Assembly (NCBI RefSeq): GCF_004363095.1
Contig: NZ_SNYO01000011.1
Location: 124,001-188,000 of the forward strand
DNA from: Actinomycetospora succinea
GTDB taxonomy: Bacteria > Actinomycetota > Actinomycetes > Mycobacteriales > Pseudonocardiaceae
DNA: 64,000 nt
Direction: 5' to 3'
Below are positions 17,244 to 26,082 of the stretch, piece after piece (position 1 is the first letter of the stretch; the number at the start of each line of letters is the position of its first letter). The notes under the pieces are model-generated. The model saw only the letters and a program-made list of their open reading frames with translations. It searched no databases and had not been told where the DNA came from. The position numbers and the translations under genes are program-made.

Positions 17244-18994
17244 CGCGGCGGCCCCGGGGCGACCGGCGGGGTGCCGTCGAGCGGCTGGTTGAGGTCGTAG
17301 AGCCGCAGGTCGCCGGCCGTGCGCCCGTGCGCGGTGAACACGAGCGTGTAGCGCCGGGAGAGCTCGTCGACGAGCTCCGGCGACGCGGGCGCGAGGCCCA
17401 GCTCCGTGAGCTCGGTCGACACGATGCCGTAGCGCGAGAAGGTCGCGCGGGCGTCGTCGACGGACGTCAGCTCGTGGATCCCGAACCCGGGGAGCACGAA
17501 CTGTGCGGTGTGCTCCCCGACCGCGACCTCGTTCTGGACGTCGATGTTCGCGTACATGTACTCCACCAACTGCAGATACGTGTCGTCACGTTCTGTCCGG
17601 AGGTTGAACCAGATGATCGCCGAGGAGGTCAGCACGAGGGTCACGACGACGGTGAGCGCCGTGCGCCCGGCGCCCTGCCACGACGCCATCTGCGTCAGCA
17701 GCATGGCCACGACGACCGTGGAGGGGACCGCGAGCAGGTAGAACGTCTGCTCCTCGACCTCGCCGAGGCCGAACGTGTAGACGATCGCGGCGAGCACGCC
17801 GGCCAGCCAGCAGGTCAGCAGGCCGAGGTCGTCGCCGTCGCCGTGCAGCGCGTGCGCCCCGCGGGTGCGGCGGCCGTGCGCGCCGCGCTGCTCGCGGGTG
17901 ACGCGCAGCGAGCGCCAGCCGATGAACAGCAGGTAGGCCGCGTAGGTGCAGGCGACGCCGATGAGCAGGTACGACGGGAAGAACCAGACGCCCTGGACCA
18001 GCAGGCGGTCGACGAACGACGGGGCGTGCCCGGAGTTGAAGCCGGTCTGCTTGAGGATGCCGATCGCGCGCAGCGTCCCGGCGATCGTCTGCTCGAACCA
18101 GGGCCCGATGTTGCCCGTGGCGAGGACCCAGACGACGTAGGTGGCGTACACCGAGCACTGGACCGCGAGGACGCTGATGGCCTCCTTGCGCCGTAGTCCC
18201 CAGGACGTCGCGATCATGATGAGCAGCGGGAACGCGGTGATCAGCGCCGCCGTGCTCTTCGTGGTGATCGCGATGCCCCAGGCGAGGCCGCCGATCGCGA
18301 GCCAGGTGAACCGTGCCCGCCGCGACGGCTGGTCGACCGCGACGAGCAGCGCGAGGATGCCGGCGAGGATCCCGAACATCATCGGCGCCTCGATCATGAG
18401 GCGACTGTCGAAGCGCACGACGAACGGGTCGAGCGCGTAGACCAGGCCCGCCAGCAGCGCCGCCCACGGCCCGACGACCCGGCGGGCGACGCCGACGACC
18501 AGCAGCACGTTCGCCGCGCCGAACATCAGCTCGATCGGGCGCAGGCCGAGGACGAACTGCACCGTCATGTGGTCGACGGGTTGGTCGATGAACAGGCCGA
18601 ACAGCGCGAACAGCAGCGGCGGGTGCAGGAAGAACGGCTCGCCGAAGAGCTCCGGCCCGTGCCCCAGGGCGAACGAGTTGCCGACGTCGGCGTACTGGAT
18701 CTCGTCCATGAACAGCTCGTACGCCGAGCTCTGGTGCCAGGCGCGCAGCGCGACCGTGCCCGCGCACAGCAGGGCGAGCAGCACCCAGAAGACGATCTGC
18801 CGGGTCCGCCCGCCCGTGCCGCGCTCCTCCCGGCGCCCGCGCTCGCGGATGGTCCGCCTGCTCCGGCCGCAGGTCGGGAGGGGGTCGTGGTCGCGCTCCG
18901 GGTGGAGCGTGCGGGTGATGGGGTCGCGCGCCGGCTGCTCGCGGAGCGGCACGAGGGCGGCGAACGACCCGCTGCGGGCGGCGCCGGCGGTCAT
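17240..18994 (-). CDS. GT39/ArnT-like polyprenyl-phosphate-sugar transferase
   Basis: A 584-residue membrane glycosyltransferase of the GT-C fold. After a basic N-terminal tail of about 65 residues comes the first helix (IVFWVLLALLCAGTVAL) and then the catalytic-loop signature ELFMDEIQYADVG, with the Asp-Glu pair of GT39/GT83 enzymes. About ten further helices are followed by a soluble extracytoplasmic C-terminal domain from about residue 480. These enzymes move a sugar from a polyprenyl phosphate carrier on the outside of the membrane. The GT2 gene at the head of the operon could make that donor. Confidence 0.82.
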   Translation of the reverse strand: MTAGAARSGSFAALVPLREQPARDPITRTLHPERDHDPLPTCGRSRRTIRERGRREERGTGGRTRQIVFWVLLALLCAGTVALRAWHQSSAYELFMDEIQYADVGNSFALGHGPELFGEPFFLHPPLLFALFGLFIDQPVDHMTVQFVLGLRPIELMFGAANVLLVVGVARRVVGPWAALLAGLVYALDPFVVRFDSRLMIEAPMMFGILAGILALLVAVDQPSRRARFTWLAIGGLAWGIAITTKSTAALITAFPLLIMIATSWGLRRKEAISVLAVQCSVYATYVVWVLATGNIGPWFEQTIAGTLRAIGILKQTGFNSGHAPSFVDRLLVQGVWFFPSYLLIGVACTYAAYLLFIGWRSLRVTREQRGAHGRRTRGAHALHGDGDDLGLLTCWLAGVLAAIVYTFGLGEVEEQTFYLLAVPSTVVVAMLLTQMASWQGAGRTALTVVVTLVLTSSAIIWFNLRTERDDTYLQLVEYMYANIDVQNEVAVGEHTAQFVLPGFGIHELTSVDDARATFSRYGIVSTELTELGLAPASPELVDELSRRYTLVFTAHGRTAGDLRLYDLNQPLDGTPPVAPGPPR

Positions 18995-21813
18995 GTCGGC
19001 TCCTCAGCAGGACGGGGGACGAGGTCGGGTCGCGGGAAGCGGGTGGTGACGGGTCCCTCCTCGGGATCGGGGATCTCGTCGACGACGGGGGCCGGCGGCA
19101 GGCCGGCGGCCGCGCGCAGGACGCACTCCTGGGTGCGGGCCAGCGCGTCCCAGTCGTGGACGGCGGCCAGTGCCGGTCCGCGCTCGGCGGCGGCCTCGCG
19201 CAGGCCCTCGCAGCAGGCCACGGCCCGCAGCGCGGTGGCGAGCGCCGTGACGTCGGCGGCGTGGTCGCCGAGGTAGGGCACGAGCACGCCGGCCTCGCTG
19301 CGCACGACCTCGCGCAGGCACGGGATGTCGTAGGCGACGACGGCCGTGCCGCACGCCAGCGCCTCGGCGGCGACGATGCCGAAGGTCTCGAACCGCGACG
19401 GGACGACGGCGAGCCGGGCGTTGGCGACGAGGTCGTACTTGTCCTCGCCGGACACCCAGCCGGCGAACACCACGCTGTCGCCCACCCCGTGCCGCTCGGC
19501 GCGCTCGCGCAGCGCGGCCTCGTCGGGGCCGGTCCCGGCGAGCACGAGGCGCCCGCCGATCCGGCCGGCGACGCGCGCCCAGGCGTCGACGAGCAGGTCG
19601 AGGCCCTTCTGCGCGATCTCGAGGCGCCCGACGAAGACCACGTCGGTGCCGGGTCCCCGGCGCCGCTCGCGGAAGGCCTGCGGGTCGACGCCGTTGCCGA
19701 TGACGGCGACCTCGGCGCGCGGGTTCGTCGCGAGCAGCGCGTCCGCGACGCCCTGCGACATCCCGATCAGCCGACGGTGGCTGCGCACCCCGAAGCGCTC
19801 GATCCAGTGCAGCGGCAGCTTGTACTGGCGGGACTTCTCGCGCGCGTTGAGCCACTGCACGATCCCGACGGTCGGCGCGGGCGAGAACCGCGGCACCGAC
19901 AGCGACGAGATCGGCGCGAAGAAGTCCTCGATCACCACGTCGGCCTCGACGCCGCGCACCACGAACGGCAGGCCCGCGACGTAGCCGAGCAGGCGGGTGA
20001 GCCGGTTCCCGCCGCGCCCGACGCCGACGTGCACCCAGCGCAGGACCCCGTCGCCGAAGAACTCGGTGCGGTCGCGCGCGCCCGGGAAGGTCTGGGTGAC
20101 CGCGGTGACGTGGTGCCCGGCGGCGGCGAGCCGGCGGTCGATCTCCGCTGTGCGCTTGGCCCCGCCGCCCGAGCCCGGCATCTTCGGGTCCTCGAACGCG
20201 AGGTGCAGCACGTGCATCCCGCCCGGCGCGGGCCGCAGCTCGCCCTTCGGGTCGACGGCGGCGCGCAGGCGGCCGGTGATGACGGGCAGCCCGACGACGC
20301 CGACCCCGAGCACGACGACGGCGAGCAGCCACAGCGGCAGCAGCGGGCGCGTCACCCCCAGCAGGCCGACGGCGACCGCGGCCCAGAGCAGCCCGCGCAC
20401 GACCCAGGCGACGAGGCCGGCGCCCGCGCGGCCGGTGCGCGGGTGGTGGCGCACGCCGAGGACGGTGAGCAGCAGCGCGCCGCCCAGCGCGCCCGCCGCG
20501 GTCCCGGTGGCGAGACCCGGCGCGCCGTCGGCGAGGCCGGCGGCGATCCCGGCGGCGAGCGCGACGGTGGCGAGGACGAGCGCGACGGCCAACGAGCGCC
20601 GCGCCCCGACGGCCAGCAGCAGCGTCGCCAGCACGGTCGTCGCGCCCAGCCCGAGACCGGCGAGCGCGAGCGGCGGCAGGAGCGCCAGCGACGGCGTGTA
20701 GGCGGCGGGCAGGACCAGGCCCACGATCACCGGCGGCACCGTCGCCACGACCGCGGCCGCGGGCACGGCCAGCCGGACGAAGGTGGTCAGCGCCTCGCGC
20801 AGGGCCCGGTCCCTCGCCTCCTCCGCGCCGCGGCGGGGAAGCGCACGCAGCACGGGGAAGCTCACGAGGGCCGTGCCGACCGCGACGTACACCGGCGCCT
20901 TGGCAAGCGTCGCCACGGCCTGGTACCCGGCCGCGGCGACGACGCCGACCCGCGACTCGGCGACGTTCGCGACCACGACGACGTCGGCGGCCGCGAGCGT
21001 CGAGAGCACGAGCTGCACGGCGGCGACCCCGCCGGTCTCGGCCCAGCGCGCGCGGTCGCCGAGGATGCGGCGCAGGCGCGCGAGGCCCGTGTCGTGGGGA
21101 GCGAGGGCGTCGTTCGCTGCGTGGGAGGCAGCGAGGGCGTCCCTCGCTCCCCCAGCCCGGGCCCCGCGCGAGCGTCCCGCCGCGAGCAGCACGACGACCG
21201 CGCCGGCCGCGAACGCGCCGACCGCACCCGCCGCGCCGGCCCCGAGCAGGACCGCGCCGACGCTGACGCCGAGGCGCACCGCGACCTCTGCGACGGTGAG
21301 CAGGGCGTAGCGCGCGAACCGCGACTCGCCCTGCAGCCGGCCCCACACCGGCGCGATCGCGAACAGCGCCCATGCCGAGAGCCCGGCCGCCAGCGCCGTC
21401 GCCGCGGCCGCGAACCCGGCCACGACCGCGCCGAGCACGACGCCCGCGGCGAGCCCGACCAGCACCGACACCGCGGTCGCGAAGGTCAGGGCGTCGCGGC
21501 GCGCCGCGCTGCCCGCGGGGTGCGCGCGCACGACGTGGGCGAGCGGTAGCGGCACGAGTGCGGCCGAGGCGACGCCGGCCGTACCCACGAGCGCCGCCGC
21601 GCCCGCGAACGCCGTGTACTCCGCCGGCGCGAGCAGGTGGGCCATCACGAGCGTGCACGCGTAGCTCAGCAGGCCCACGAGGCCCGCCGACGCCGAGAGC
21701 AGCGTCGCGTGGCCCCCGGTCTGCGCGGGGGCCGGCGTGGTGCCCGCCCCGGTCGCCGGTGGGGGGGCCACGGCGGCGACCGGGGGGACGATCTCCGGGA
21801 CGACCCCGGTCAT
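18991..21813 (-). CDS. Wzx-like flippase fused to a GT4 glycosyltransferase
   Basis: One uninterrupted frame of 940 residues. Residues about 35-515 are a MOP-superfamily polysaccharide flippase with about 12-14 helices. From about residue 533 (MHVLHLAFEDPKMPGSGGGA) begins a complete GT4 transferase with TFPGARDRTEFFGDG, VIGNGVDPQAFRERR, VFVGRLEIAQKGLDLL and the EX7E-type segment SRFETFGIVAAEALACG. No stop codon separates the two halves. An internal ATG at 20217 exists but has only a weak ribosome-binding site, so a separately started GT is possible but less likely. Residues about 221-240 are encoded by a 57-base repeat inserted in frame. The ATG overlaps the upstream GT4 stop. Confidence 0.82.
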   Translation of the reverse strand: MTGVVPEIVPPVAAVAPPPATGAGTTPAPAQTGGHATLLSASAGLVGLLSYACTLVMAHLLAPAEYTAFAGAAALVGTAGVASAALVPLPLAHVVRAHPAGSAARRDALTFATAVSVLVGLAAGVVLGAVVAGFAAAATALAAGLSAWALFAIAPVWGRLQGESRFARYALLTVAEVAVRLGVSVGAVLLGAGAAGAVGAFAAGAVVVLLAAGRSRGARAGGARDALAASHAANDALAPHDTGLARLRRILGDRARWAETGGVAAVQLVLSTLAAADVVVVANVAESRVGVVAAAGYQAVATLAKAPVYVAVGTALVSFPVLRALPRRGAEEARDRALREALTTFVRLAVPAAAVVATVPPVIVGLVLPAAYTPSLALLPPLALAGLGLGATTVLATLLLAVGARRSLAVALVLATVALAAGIAAGLADGAPGLATGTAAGALGGALLLTVLGVRHHPRTGRAGAGLVAWVVRGLLWAAVAVGLLGVTRPLLPLWLLAVVVLGVGVVGLPVITGRLRAAVDPKGELRPAPGGMHVLHLAFEDPKMPGSGGGAKRTAEIDRRLAAAGHHVTAVTQTFPGARDRTEFFGDGVLRWVHVGVGRGGNRLTRLLGYVAGLPFVVRGVEADVVIEDFFAPISSLSVPRFSPAPTVGIVQWLNAREKSRQYKLPLHWIERFGVRSHRRLIGMSQGVADALLATNPRAEVAVIGNGVDPQAFRERRRGPGTDVVFVGRLEIAQKGLDLLVDAWARVAGRIGGRLVLAGTGPDEAALRERAERHGVGDSVVFAGWVSGEDKYDLVANARLAVVPSRFETFGIVAAEALACGTAVVAYDIPCLREVVRSEAGVLVPYLGDHAADVTALATALRAVACCEGLREAAAERGPALAAVHDWDALARTQECVLRAAAGLPPAPVVDEIPDPEEGPVTTRFPRPDLVPRPAEEPT
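21096..21152. repeat. 57-bp inverted-repeat element, copy 2 (inside the flippase-GT gene)
   Basis: Terminal arms GGGGAGCGAGGG (21096-21107) and CCCTCGCTCCCC (21141-21152) are perfect 12-bp complements. The reverse complement matches the copy at 52163-52219 at 50 of 57 positions with no gap. Being 19 codons long it keeps the frame, and adds ARDALAASHAANDALAPHD to a loop between membrane helices. Confidence 0.8.
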
Positions 21814-23345
21814 CGGCCGCGTCCACGGGCGGCGCGGGACTCCACGAGCGCGGGCCCGCCCAGCAGCTCGTGGCGCGAGGCGAGGCGCACGCGCGGGTCG
21901 TGGGCCCCGATGCGCGCGAGGGTCGCGAGCGCGTCGACCTCGTCGCAGCCGCGCAGCAGGGCGGTGATCTGGTTCCCGCGCACCGCGCACTCGTCGGTCA
22001 GGCGCAGCGCGGCGGCCGCGGCGGCCGGGTCGTCGTGCTCGAAGCGCGCGAGCGTCGTCATGTCGGAGCGGGCCTGGCGGCGGGTGGCCGCGCGCCGCAG
22101 CAGCGAGCGGTCCGCGGGCGGCAGGTGCGTGTCCTCCGCGCCGGTGCGGTGGAACCCGCTGATCTCGGAGACGACCACGCCGGCGAGGAGCTCGGCGGAG
22201 CGGTCCCAGGAGAAGCAGCCCGCCCAGGAGCGGCAGTCCTCGGCGACGTCGCGGGCGCGGACCGGGTCGGCCAGCTCGCGCAGCACGCGCGGCAGCGCGG
22301 CGGCGAGGTCGTCGACCCCGTCGACCAGCCAGCCGGTGCCGCCGTCGACCACCGAGTCGCGGATGCCGGGCGCCCGCAGCGCGAGGCAGGGCACGCCCTC
22401 GGCGGCGGCCTCGAGGACCACGCAGCCCCAGCCCTCGCCCTCCGAGGTGCTGGTGGTGAGCCAGGCGGTGCTCATGAGCTCGTCACGCTCGTCGTCGGGC
22501 AGGCGGCCGTGGAAGCGCACGACCCGGCCGAGCCCGAGCTCGACGGCCATGCGGCGCAGGTCGGTGAGCTCGGGGCCGCCGCCGATGACCTCGACGGCGA
22601 GGTCGGGCACGTCGGGCAGGGCGGCCGAGACGGCGTGCAGCAGCAGGTCGAGGCGCTTGTGCGGCACCAGGCGGCTGGTGACGACGACGGTCGGGGTCGC
22701 GGCCCGTCGTGGCTCGCGCTCTCCGGCACCCGGGCGCCCGGCGCACCCGTTGGGCACGACCTCGATGACGTCGCGGACCTTCAGCCGGCGGCGCATCTCC
22801 TGGCGCGTCGACGCGGACACCGCCACCGTGCGGCGCCCCTGGTAGACGCGGCGGGCGACGCGGCCCTCGAGCAGCCGCCCGACCGCGGCGCCGGCCGTCG
22901 AGAAGCGGGTCGCGAACTGGTCCTGGTGCACGTGGTGCACGACCTGCACGACCGGGACGTCCCCGCGGGTGAACAGCGGCGAGAAGAACGGGATGCCGTT
23001 CTGGCAGTCGAGGATGGCGTCGAACCCGCCGCCGTGGCGGACGAGGTCCATCGCCGAGCGCAGGTAGACCGACAACGTGCCGCCCGCGCGCCGGATCTGC
23101 ACGCCGTCGATCTCGTCGCGCGCCGACTGGCCCGCGTCGCGGGCCGTCAGCCAGGTGACCTCGGCGCCCGCCGCAGCCCAGCGGGTCGAGATCTCGTGGG
23201 CGTAGGCCTCGGCGCCGCCGGCCTGCGAGTGCCGGACGTCGCGCCAGTTGAGGACGAGGATGCGCTTCCCGGCGAGGCGGGACAGGGCGCGGCCGCCGAC
23301 GAGGACGGCGGGGGCGGTGTCGGGGCTGGTCTCGATCGTCGTCAT
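21810..23345 (-). CDS. GT4 family glycosyltransferase
   Basis: A 511-residue cytoplasmic retaining transferase. The N-terminal domain starts at about residue 28 (KRILVLNWRDVRHSQAGGAE, with the glycine-rich donor loop), followed by QVVHHVHQDQF, VVPNGCAG, VVTSRLVPHKRLDLLLHA and the catalytic SEGEGWGCVVLEAAAEGVP. The last about 110 residues after the GT domain (RTGAEDTHLPP...ARFEHDDPAAAAAALRL...) form a helical extension that is unusual for the family. The ATG overlaps the preceding GT2 stop. Acceptor and donor are unknown. Confidence 0.85.
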   Translation of the reverse strand: MTTIETSPDTAPAVLVGGRALSRLAGKRILVLNWRDVRHSQAGGAEAYAHEISTRWAAAGAEVTWLTARDAGQSARDEIDGVQIRRAGGTLSVYLRSAMDLVRHGGGFDAILDCQNGIPFFSPLFTRGDVPVVQVVHHVHQDQFATRFSTAGAAVGRLLEGRVARRVYQGRRTVAVSASTRQEMRRRLKVRDVIEVVPNGCAGRPGAGEREPRRAATPTVVVTSRLVPHKRLDLLLHAVSAALPDVPDLAVEVIGGGPELTDLRRMAVELGLGRVVRFHGRLPDDERDELMSTAWLTTSTSEGEGWGCVVLEAAAEGVPCLALRAPGIRDSVVDGGTGWLVDGVDDLAAALPRVLRELADPVRARDVAEDCRSWAGCFSWDRSAELLAGVVVSEISGFHRTGAEDTHLPPADRSLLRRAATRRQARSDMTTLARFEHDDPAAAAAALRLTDECAVRGNQITALLRGCDEVDALATLARIGAHDPRVRLASRHELLGGPALVESRAARGRGR

Positions 23346-24436
23346 GCGGGGCTCCCGGCGGCGCGGAGGGCGGCGGTGGGCGTGGTGCTGGTGCGGCGGG
23401 GCGTGGCGGCGACGACCTCGTCGAGGGGCCGCTCGGGACGTCCGCCGCCGAGCTGGGCGTGCAGGCGGGCGACGGCGCTGAACGCGGCCAGGCCGTCGCG
23501 GACCGGGCGCAGGCTCGAGCCGGCCGCGTCGGTCCACGTCACGGGGATCTCGACGATCCGGCCCCCGTCGTCGCGGACGTGGCGCAGCAGCTCGACGTCG
23601 AACGCGAACCCGACCGAGCGCGAGCGCCACAGCGCGGACTGCACGGCGGCGCGGTCGAAGAACTTGAAGCCGCACTGGGTGTCGCGCACGCCGGGCAGCA
23701 GCGGGCGGGACACGGCGCGGAAGGCGGCTCCGCCGAGGCGGCGGCCCAGCGGCTGGCGGGTGGCGATCTGCGCCCCGGGGGCGTGGCGCGACCCGATCGC
23801 CGCGGCCGCGCCGCCCTCGAGGGCGTCCATGACCGGCCGGAACGTCTCCATCGGGGTGGAGAGGTCGGCGTCGGTGAACCCGACGAAGCGCGAGCGGCTG
23901 GTCCGCAGGCCGCGGTAGACCGCGGCGCCCTTCCCGGCGCGCGAGCAGCCGATCGCCACGACCTCGACGCACCAGCCGGTCGCCACGTTGCAGGCGCGCC
24001 CGTCGACCGCGAGCACCGACGCGGCGGTGTCGTCGACGCTGCCGTTGTCGACGACGACGACGCGGGAGGTCCACGGCTGTTCCGAGAGGAACGCGACCAT
24101 CGCGGTGAGGGTCGCGGGCAGGCGTCCGGACTCGTTGTAGGCGGGGATCACGACCTCGAGGTCCACGGGCCGGCGCAGCTCGCGCGGCTCGGCCCCGGCG
24201 GGCCCGGCCGCGCCGTGGCGCTCGTAGTCCAGGAGGGCGTCGCTCGCCTCCGTCACGCGCGCCGCCACCTCGGCGACCACCGCCTCCTCGACGGCGTCCA
24301 CCAGCTCCGTGCGCCCGACCCCCGCGACCACCTCGGCGGGCCCGAGGCCCCCGGACCAGCCGGGGAGCGCGGGGTGCGGCGCGGTCATGTCGCTCACCGG
24401 CTCCACTGCGTTCTGCACCCCCGAGATATCGACCAT
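23342..24436 (-). CDS. GT2 glycosyltransferase, polyprenyl/dolichyl-phosphate glucosyltransferase type
   Basis: A 364-residue enzyme that probably makes a polyprenyl-phosphate sugar on the cytoplasmic face. Motifs run EVVIPAYNESGRLPATL, VVVVDNGSVDDTA, GKGAAVYRGL, FVGFTDADLSTPMETF (the D-x-D metal site) and DTQCGFKFFDRAAV, an order characteristic of ALG5-like enzymes. There is an N-terminal extension of about 90 residues. The ATG at 24436 has AAGGA 9 bases upstream; an internal ATG at 24388 is an alternative. It is the first gene of the six-gene operon and its product may feed the GT39 enzyme. Confidence 0.85.
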   Translation of the reverse strand: MVDISGVQNAVEPVSDMTAPHPALPGWSGGLGPAEVVAGVGRTELVDAVEEAVVAEVAARVTEASDALLDYERHGAAGPAGAEPRELRRPVDLEVVIPAYNESGRLPATLTAMVAFLSEQPWTSRVVVVDNGSVDDTAASVLAVDGRACNVATGWCVEVVAIGCSRAGKGAAVYRGLRTSRSRFVGFTDADLSTPMETFRPVMDALEGGAAAAIGSRHAPGAQIATRQPLGRRLGGAAFRAVSRPLLPGVRDTQCGFKFFDRAAVQSALWRSRSVGFAFDVELLRHVRDDGGRIVEIPVTWTDAAGSSLRPVRDGLAAFSAVARLHAQLGGGRPERPLDEVVAATPRRTSTTPTAALRAAGSPA

Positions 24437-24745
24437 CTGGCCCAATCCTTAACCCGTCTGCCGCGAGGGCCAGAGGCTGGGCGGTCGGCGAAACCCCAGG
24501 TCGAACGGTGGGCTTCGTCCGATCGAGGTGCACCGGTGGCCGCCGATTTCCGCCCCTTCGGGTGAGGGTCCGGGCGGCGTGTCGTCCACGAACCGACCCC
24601 GGGCGTTGCGCCCGGCGGCCAGGGGGATCCGGTCCGAACCGTGATCGACATCTGCGTCGGCGCCCGCGCGGCCTAGACTCGGGGCAGGCGCCCGTCACTC
24701 CACCGGGCGACGGGGGAAGGAACGCCAGGTGGAACGGCTTGCTCC
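24437..24745. other. Divergent intergenic region between the glycan operon and the OmpA operon
   Basis: About 309 bases. On the plus strand it holds a TAGACT -10-like hexamer at 24673-24678, a GC-rich inverted stretch (CGCCCGTC/GACGGGGG near 24689-24715), a strong ribosome-binding site (GGGGGAAGGA) and the mini-ORF described at 24729-24749. The minus-strand side carries AAGGA for the GT2 gene. No clear -35 was found for either direction. Confidence 0.5.
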
Positions 24746-24749
24746 ATGA
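24729..24749 (+). other. Six-codon upstream ORF coupled to the operon start
   Basis: GTG GAA CGG CTT GCT CCA TGA, preceded at 8 bases by the best ribosome-binding site in the region (GGGGGAAGGA). Its stop overlaps the ATG at 24746 (ATGA). The main ORF has no good site of its own, so translation may begin here and re-initiate. Confidence 0.4.
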
Positions 24750-25570
24750 CCGCGGAGACGCCGTCCTCCCGGGGCCCGGCCGGCTCGGCCCGCCCCTCGC
24801 GACGCGCGACCGCGGCGCGCGCGGTCTCCTACGGCGTCCTCGCCCGGTGGGGCGACCGGCGCCAGGCCCGCGCCGACGGGCGCGCCGGCCTGCCGAGCCT
24901 CGAACCGGGACGGCCGGCGGGCACGCCGGCGCTCGAGGAGTACCACCAGGACTTCCTCGCCCGCGTGCACCGCGAGCGGCTGCGGCTCGACCGCGAGACC
25001 GCCCCCATGCACCAGTCCCGCGCCGGGCTCGCGGTGCGCCTGCCCGCCACCGAGGACGCGCTCGCCCGGGCGCGGGCGAGCCTCGACGCGATCCCCGTCC
25101 TGCTCGACGCCGCGCAGCTCGCCGTGCGCCGCGGCGGTGAGACCCACACCGCCGCCGACGTCGTCGCCGCCCGCCGGGCCCGCGAGCACGAGGCGCGCCG
25201 GCGCCCGCTGGTCGACGAGGCGGCCCGCCTGCACGCCCAGCTGACCCAGATGCGCGCCGAGTACGCCCGCCTGGGCAGCACGATCCGCTCCTGCGAGCTC
25301 GCCGCCGCGACCCGCGTGCGACGCCTGCACGCCCGCGTCATGCGCCGCGTCAGCGCCTACGAACGCCACCTCGTGCGCCGCCACCCCGCGGGCGACCGCA
25401 TCGGGCCCGCGCTCGTCGACCGCCACCCCGTCGTGCCCGAGTGGGTCGCCGCCGCCGAGGCCGCCGATCCGGCGGCACCCGAAACGGGTCCCGTCTCGCC
25501 ACCGACAGGCATACCGACGCCCCGACCGCCCGTGCACCAGCACCCCGCCGACCAGCCCGGACAGGAGTAG
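24746..25570 (+). CDS. Uncharacterised soluble helical protein, first gene of the OmpA operon
   Basis: A 274-residue protein with no recognised family. The N-terminal about 35 residues are Arg/Ala-rich; residues about 60-225 are rich in Ala, Arg, Glu and Leu with heptad-like spacing (LARVHRERLRLDRETAP, RPLVDEAARLHAQLTQMRAE, ARVMRRVSAYERHLVRR), so a long helical or coiled-coil protein is expected. The C-terminal about 50 residues are Pro/Ala-rich and disordered. There is no signal peptide. It precedes a second helical protein by 2 bases in a four-gene unit ending with an OmpA lipoprotein, suggesting a cytoplasmic part of an envelope complex. Confidence 0.75.
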   Translation: MTAETPSSRGPAGSARPSRRATAARAVSYGVLARWGDRRQARADGRAGLPSLEPGRPAGTPALEEYHQDFLARVHRERLRLDRETAPMHQSRAGLAVRLPATEDALARARASLDAIPVLLDAAQLAVRRGGETHTAADVVAARRAREHEARRRPLVDEAARLHAQLTQMRAEYARLGSTIRSCELAAATRVRRLHARVMRRVSAYERHLVRRHPAGDRIGPALVDRHPVVPEWVAAAEAADPAAPETGPVSPPTGIPTPRPPVHQHPADQPGQE

Positions 25571-25572
25571 CC

Positions 25573-26082
25573 ATGGCCCGCAGCCCCTGGCCCCGGCGCC
25601 GCGCCACGGCCGCCCGCACCTCCGGCGCCCGCCTGTCCAACATCCCCACGGGCGCCGGGACGCCCGAGGAGCACCGGTTCGCGCAGGTCTACGCGGCCGA
25701 CCGCGTGGGCCCGATGCCGTACCCCAACCAGCCCACGCCGGACGTCTCCGAGGCGCGCGGCCGGGTCCGCGCCCTGGTCGACGGCCTGCTCAGCGGCGTC
25801 GACGAGGGCAGCGGGCGGGCCCTCGACCCGCTCATCGCCTCGATCGCGTCGGGCTGGCTCGCACGCGTCGACACCCAGCACGCCGACCACCACGCCGTCA
25901 TCGACCGGCTCGTCGGCGGCGCCCGCCAGCAGCTCGCCGGCGCCGAGGCCGCCCACGAGCGCGACCGCCGTGCCCTTGAGATCGCCCGCCGCGACTACGC
26001 GGAGGCGCGCGAGCGACTCGGGGAGCCCCCGGACGACGCGGACGAGGACGCCCCCACCGGACCGCTCGAGGCCGGTCGATGA
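25573..26082 (+). CDS. Uncharacterised helical protein, second gene of the OmpA operon
   Basis: A 169-residue protein of unknown family. A short basic tail leads into LSNIPTGAGTPEEHRFAQV and PMPYPNQPTPDVSEA, then a helical domain (ARGRVRALVDGLLSGVDEGS...LIASIASGWLARVDTQHADH) and a long terminal helix (QQLAGAEAAHERDRRALEIA) before an acidic end. There is no membrane segment or signal peptide. Start: ATG with AGGAG just before it, overlapping the end of the previous gene's control region. Its stop overlaps the next ATG (ATGA). Function unknown. Confidence 0.75.
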   Translation: MARSPWPRRRATAARTSGARLSNIPTGAGTPEEHRFAQVYAADRVGPMPYPNQPTPDVSEARGRVRALVDGLLSGVDEGSGRALDPLIASIASGWLARVDTQHADHHAVIDRLVGGARQQLAGAEAAHERDRRALEIARRDYAEARERLGEPPDDADEDAPTGPLEAGR

